From the NCBI GenBank assembly GCA_002333095.1, contig DDBK01000058.1, forward strand, positions 20,774 to 40,990: a stretch of 20,217 bases of DNA. The letters are read 5' to 3'. The position numbers and the translations under genes were made by a program. The notes beneath the pieces are model-generated. The model was given only the letters and a program-made list of their open reading frames with translations, searched no databases and was not told the origin of the DNA. Position 1 is the stretch's first letter, and every line of letters starts with the position of its first letter. Source of the stretch: Cellvibrionales bacterium UBA2034 (GTDB taxonomy: Bacteria; Pseudomonadota; Gammaproteobacteria; Pseudomonadales; UBA7239). Of the stretch, positions 16,624 to 20,217 are shown piece after piece.

Positions 16624-17811
16624 TCAGGACAGTGGCAATGCGACAACCGGACTCAAATCCTCTTCATAGTTGACGCCGTCAAAACCGAAGCCAAACAGTT
16701 TGAGGAATTCGTCCTTATACCCCTGAAAGTCTGTTAGTTGATACAGGTTTTCTGTATTCACCACCGACCATAATGCAGCGACAGCTTCCTGTACGTCCGG
16801 ACGTAATTCCTTATCATCTACCCTCAATCGCCCTTCAGCATCCAGATGGCGGGACGGGTTATAAAGCGCTTCACGAAACAGGCGATCGATCTGTTCGATG
16901 CAGCCTTCATGGCCACCCTTCTCTTTCATGATCTTGTACAGCAATGACAAGTACAGAGGCATAATGGGAATGGCGGCACTCGCTTGTGTTACCAGTGCTT
17001 TCAACACCGAAACATAAGACTTTCCATGCACAGATGCCAATCTGGCATCGATAGCGATGCGCGCATTATCAAGATCTTTCTTTGCCGCACCGATGGTGCC
17101 GTTCCAGTAAATATCCCATGTCAGTTTTTCACCCAGATAAGTGTAGGCAGTAGTCTGCGCGCCCTCTGCCAGCACATCTGCAGCAAGCAACGCATCAATC
17201 CACATCTGCCAGTCCTCACCACCCATTACTGCCACAGTATTAGCAATTTCTTCTTCTGTGGCCTGCTGCAATGTCACTTCTTCAACAATCTGCTTGTCGG
17301 TATTCACTCCGCGTTGTGTTACCGCCTGACCGATAGGCTTCAGGACGGAATTGTGTATCACGCCTGTTTTTGGATGCTGGCGGCGAGGCGAGGCGAGGCT
17401 ATAAATCACCAGATCCACCTTTCCCATGTCCGCCCTGATTATATCGATGGCTTTCTGCTTCACCTCATCAGAGAAGGCATCACCATTGATATGCTTTGCA
17501 TACAGCCCCTCAGTGGTGGCGAATTGGTGGAAAGCAGCAGAGTTGTACCATCCAGCGGTGCCAGTGCGCTTCTCGTCTGGCTCTTTTTCAAAGAAAATAC
17601 CCAATGTTCTGGCTCCGCACCCGAAAGCCGCTGTAATGCGTGAAGCGAGGCCATACCCCGTGGACGCGCCAATTACCAGCACGTTCTTGGGCCCACCGAC
17701 TATGGCACCTTGTTTCTTGACGTAATCAATCTGCTGTTTGACGTTAGCTGCACATCCCTTTGGATGAGCGTTGGTACAAATAAAACCACGAACCTTGGGC
17801 TGAATAATCAT
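16624..17811 (-). CDS. fabV: Enoyl-[acyl-carrier-protein] reductase FabV
   Basis: FabV performs the last reduction in each round of fatty acid elongation, using NADH; it is the triclosan-tolerant type of enoyl-ACP reductase. The 395-aa protein has the family start [17 protein letters not shown], a Rossmann-type nucleotide site ([15 protein letters not shown], about 44-58) and the conserved YSLASPRR. The active-site pair fits Y-x8-K as Y235 and K244 ([13 protein letters not shown]). I chose the ATG at 17811, with GGAAGG just upstream; a GTG four codons earlier would bring the start into that site. A consensus -10 hexamer lies upstream. Confidence 0.97.
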   Translation of the reverse strand: MIIQPKVRGFICTNAHPKGCAANVKQQIDYVKKQGAIVGGPKNVLVIGASTGYGLASRITAAFGCGARTLGIFFEKEPDEKRTGTAGWYNSAAFHQFATTEGLYAKHINGDAFSDEVKQKAIDIIRADMGKVDLVIYSLASPRRQHPKTGVIHNSVLKPIGQAVTQRGVNTDKQIVEEVTLQQATEEEIANTVAVMGGEDWQMWIDALLAADVLAEGAQTTAYTYLGEKLTWDIYWNGTIGAAKKDLDNARIAIDARLASVHGKSYVSVLKALVTQASAAIPIMPLYLSLLYKIMKEKGGHEGCIEQIDRLFREALYNPSRHLDAEGRLRVDDKELRPDVQEAVAALWSVVNTENLYQLTDFQGYKDEFLKLFGFGFDGVNYEEDLSPVVALPLS

Positions 17812-17847
17812 GAAGCCTTCCACTGTGCCGAGTCACTAAAGGGCAGC

Positions 17848-17853
17848 ATTATA
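17848..17853 (-). promoter_or_regulatory. Putative -10 element for fabV
   Basis: A perfect TATAAT on the minus strand lies 36 nt before the fabV ATG, in the short divergent interval shared with the fumarase gene. No good -35 lies at 16-18 nt and there is no extended -10 TG, so an activator may be needed or the match may be chance. Confidence 0.4.
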
Positions 17854-17918
17854 GCGGCAAATCCGTAAGCCTAGCTGCTAGAATGCCTGCCTGTTGTATC
17901 GACTACGAGAGCCCAGCC

Positions 17919-19433
17919 ATGTCCGTTATCCGCCAGGAAGACCTGATCGCCAGCATCGCAGATGCCTTGCAATACATTTCTTATTATCACCCAGTTGATT
18001 TCATCCAGGCGATGAACAAGGCGTATGAGCGGGAGCAGAACCAGGCAGCCAAGGACGCCATTGCCCAGATTTTGATCAATTCCCGCATGTGTGCAATGGG
18101 CCATCGGCCAATATGCCAGGATACTGGTATCGTCACAGTATTCGTCAGGGTGGGCATGGATGTACGCTGGGACAGCAAGATGAGCGTGGATGACATGATC
18201 AACGAAGGCGTGCGCCGCGCTTACCTGAATCCGGACAACGTGCTCCGTGCATCCATTCTTGCAGATCCGGCAGGCAAGCGTACCAACACAAAAGACAACA
18301 CCCCCGCAGTGATCCACTACAGCATCGTGCCCGGCAATACCGTGGAAATTGATGTGGCTGCCAAGGGGGGCGGCTCGGAAAACAAATCCAAAATGGTGAT
18401 GCTGAATCCATCCGATTCCATTGTGGACTGGGTACTGAAAACTGTACCAACCATGGGCGCCGGCTGGTGCCCTCCAGGCATGCTTGGCATCGGCATCGGT
18501 GGCACTGCGGAAAAAGCCGCGCTACTGGCGAAAGAAGTGCTGATGGAGCCGGTAGATATTTATGAACTAATGGAGAGAGGCCCAAGCAACCGGATTGAAG
18601 AACTACGCCTTGAGCTATTTGAGAAAGTAAACCAGCTCGGCATTGGCGCCCAGGGGCTGGGCGGTATGAGCACCGTACTCGATGTAAAAATCAGGGATTA
18701 CCCCACTCACGCAGCTTCACTGCCGGTTGCCATGATTCCTAACTGTGCCGCTACACGCCACGCGCACTTCGTACTGGACGGATCCGGGCCAGCGCTGCAA
18801 ACACCGCCGTCAATTGACCAGTGGCCAGACATTACATGGGAAGCTGGTAACGCACGACGCGTTAATCTGGACGGCATCACCAAGGCTGACATTGCACAGT
18901 GGAAAACAGGTGAGACATTACTTCTGTCTGGAAAAATGCTGACCGGTCGCGATGCTGCGCATAAAAAAATGATTGAAATGCTGGCCGCGGGTGAAAAACT
19001 GCCAGTGGATCTTACTAATCGTTTTATTTATTACGTCGGACCGGTAGACCCTGTACGTGATGAAGTTGTCGGCCCAGCTGGCCCGACAACCGCCACCCGC
19101 ATGGATAAATTCACGCGCACCATGCTTGAGAAAACCGGATTAATCGGCATGATCGGCAAATCCGAGCGTGGTCCCACTGCAATTGAAGCCATCAAAGACA
19201 ACAAGGCTGTTTATCTTATGGCTGTCGGCGGCGCAGCCTATCTGGTATCAAAAGCCATTGTCGGTGCCAAGGTGTTGGCCTTCCCTGAGATGGGAATGGA
19301 GGCCATTTATGAATTCGAGGTGAACGATATGCCCGTTACTGTCGCGGTAGATGTGAATGGCGAATCCGTGCACAACACCGGCCCCAGAATATGGGAGCAA
19401 AAGATACGCACTGAACACCTGAAAGTTATTTGA
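17919..19433 (+). CDS. fumA: Class I fumarate hydratase (iron-sulfur)
   Basis: This enzyme interconverts fumarate and malate in the citric acid cycle using an oxygen-sensitive [4Fe-4S] cluster. The single 504-aa chain contains both the alpha part and the beta part (VGPAGPTTATRMDKFTR near the C-terminus). Probable cluster cysteines are C66 (ICQDTG), C184 (GWCPPGM) and C276 (PNCAATRHAHF). GIGIGGTAEKAALLAKE is also characteristic. I chose the ATG at 17919, preceded by GAGAG at 7 nt; an upstream ATG at 17883 adds 12 residues that do not look like the family. The symbol is by class; distinguishing FumA, FumB and FumD types is not possible here. It is divergent from fabV, about 107 nt apart. Confidence 0.93.
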   Translation: MSVIRQEDLIASIADALQYISYYHPVDFIQAMNKAYEREQNQAAKDAIAQILINSRMCAMGHRPICQDTGIVTVFVRVGMDVRWDSKMSVDDMINEGVRRAYLNPDNVLRASILADPAGKRTNTKDNTPAVIHYSIVPGNTVEIDVAAKGGGSENKSKMVMLNPSDSIVDWVLKTVPTMGAGWCPPGMLGIGIGGTAEKAALLAKEVLMEPVDIYELMERGPSNRIEELRLELFEKVNQLGIGAQGLGGMSTVLDVKIRDYPTHAASLPVAMIPNCAATRHAHFVLDGSGPALQTPPSIDQWPDITWEAGNARRVNLDGITKADIAQWKTGETLLLSGKMLTGRDAAHKKMIEMLAAGEKLPVDLTNRFIYYVGPVDPVRDEVVGPAGPTTATRMDKFTRTMLEKTGLIGMIGKSERGPTAIEAIKDNKAVYLMAVGGAAYLVSKAIVGAKVLAFPEMGMEAIYEFEVNDMPVTVAVDVNGESVHNTGPRIWEQKIRTEHLKVI

Positions 19434-19462
19434 TAAATTGAAAGAAGCGGGCGCACTACACA

Positions 19463-20217
19463 ATGCTGTTTAATTCGTATGCATTTATCTGGCTGTTCCT
19501 TCCTGTCGTCTGGGGAGGTTTTTTTCTGGCTGCCCGCTACCGACACGAAGCCGCAGCAGCATGGCTGGCATTGGCATCTCTGTTTTTCTATGGCTATTGG
19601 GACATGCATTATGTTCCGTTATTGCTCCTGTCCATCACAGTCAATTACCAGATCAGCAAACAGATAAGCCGAAATATTGAAAACGGTTTGCAGCGACAAG
19701 CAAAACTCTGGCTGATCGCAGGTCTGGTCTTTGATCTCGGGTTACTGGGACATTACAAATACACACGCTTTTTTCTTGAAAACTGGGTGGCGCTCACAGG
19801 ATCGAATATCAATCTGGTGGATATTATCCTGCCACTCGGCATTTCATTTTTCACCTTTACACAGATCGCCTATCTGGCAGACTGCTACAAAGGCATAGTC
19901 AAGGAACGCAACCCGATTCATTACTTGCTTTTTATCACATACTTTCCACATCTGATTGCCGGCCCGATATTGCATCATAAACAGATGATGCCACAGTTCG
20001 CCCAGACAAAAACCTACAGCATCAGCCAGGAAAATATTGCTATAGGCCTGACTATTTTTGCGATTGGCATGTTCAAGAAAGTTATTATCGCTGACTCTTT
20101 TCCCGAGTATGCAAATCCCGTGTTTGCTGTCAGTAAACACACTGGCGCGCTTTCATTTCAAGATGCATGGCTTGGGGTTCTTTCCTACACACTGCAACTG
20201 TATTTTGATTTTTCCGG
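19463..20217 (+). CDS. MBOAT family O-acyltransferase, AlgI-like (partial, C-terminus outside window)
   Basis: This is a multi-pass membrane protein of the AlgI/PatA/DltB-like O-acyltransferase type, which transfers acyl groups to extracellular polysaccharides. 251 residues are present. Family marks are LPLGISFFTFTQIAYLAD (123-140), FPHLIAGPILHHKQMMPQF (161-179) and QLYFDFSG at the very edge. About seven hydrophobic segments are visible. The catalytic histidine region lies beyond the window. It starts 29 nt after the fumarase stop with only a weak, distant GAAAGAAG, so it is either co-transcribed with the fumarase or begins a polysaccharide acetylation cluster to the right. The substrate cannot be told: alginate, cellulose and peptidoglycan acetylation all use such proteins. 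Confidence 0.85.
   Translation, partial: MLFNSYAFIWLFLPVVWGGFFLAARYRHEAAAAWLALASLFFYGYWDMHYVPLLLLSITVNYQISKQISRNIENGLQRQAKLWLIAGLVFDLGLLGHYKYTRFFLENWVALTGSNINLVDIILPLGISFFTFTQIAYLADCYKGIVKERNPIHYLLFITYFPHLIAGPILHHKQMMPQFAQTKTYSISQENIAIGLTIFAIGMFKKVIIADSFPEYANPVFAVSKHTGALSFQDAWLGVLSYTLQLYFDFS

Noticed and set aside
17385..17400. Tandem GGCGA repeat in fabV
   Set aside because: It encodes the conserved SLASPRR stretch of FabV, so the repeat follows from the protein sequence.
17856..17884. TAGAAT as a -10 element for the fumarase gene
   Set aside because: The hexamer is reasonable, but no -35 resembling TTGACA is present at 16-18 nt, so I do not list it as a feature.

Overview
The window is a contiguous piece of a proteobacterial chromosome of moderate GC content. 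It most resembles a betaproteobacterium, possibly of the Nitrosomonadales or Methylophilales type. That placement rests on gene order (rpoE-rseA-protease-lepA-lepB-DUF4845-rnc-era-recO and petABC-sspAB), on the PVWY form of the cytochrome b Qo motif, and on recognition of protein families. It is an inference; no database was searched. Genes are packed tightly, there is no gene-free stretch longer than about 210 bases, and I see no tRNA, rRNA, insertion sequence, prophage or CRISPR array.

Positions 1-17811 are read entirely from the minus strand (right to left). From the right: fabV (enoyl-ACP reductase) and a metallo-beta-lactamase-fold hydrolase form one unit. The rplM-rpsI ribosomal operon follows with its own strong promoter and a clear intrinsic terminator. 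Next comes petA-petB-petC (cytochrome bc1), also behind a plausible promoter. A hairpin with a T-rich tail separates petC from sspA-sspB. sspB is followed after 3 nt by rpoE, then rseA, a DegS/MucD-like periplasmic protease, lepA, lepB, a DUF4845 protein, rnc, era and recO. The PilS/PilR-type two-component pair lies at the left end, with pilR cut by the window edge.

From about 17812 to the end the genes run on the plus strand: a class I (iron-sulfur) fumarase and a partial AlgI-like membrane-bound O-acyltransferase, cut by the right edge.

Themes: (1) envelope stress: sigma-E, its anti-sigma factor and a DegS-like protease are contiguous with the ClpXP adaptor SspB, which in E. coli helps destroy the released RseA fragment. 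rseB is absent from its usual place. (2) Protein targeting and RNA maturation: LepA, LepB, RNase III, Era and RecO. (3) Respiration: bc1 complex and fumarase. (4) Homopolymeric C/G tracts of 7-8 nt lie at two places where slippage would matter, the start of rseA and the spacer of the rplM promoter.

Most of the window is ordinary core genome. I found no convincing new multigene system. The observations most worth checking are the sspAB-rpoE-rseA-protease arrangement and the two homopolymer tracts.
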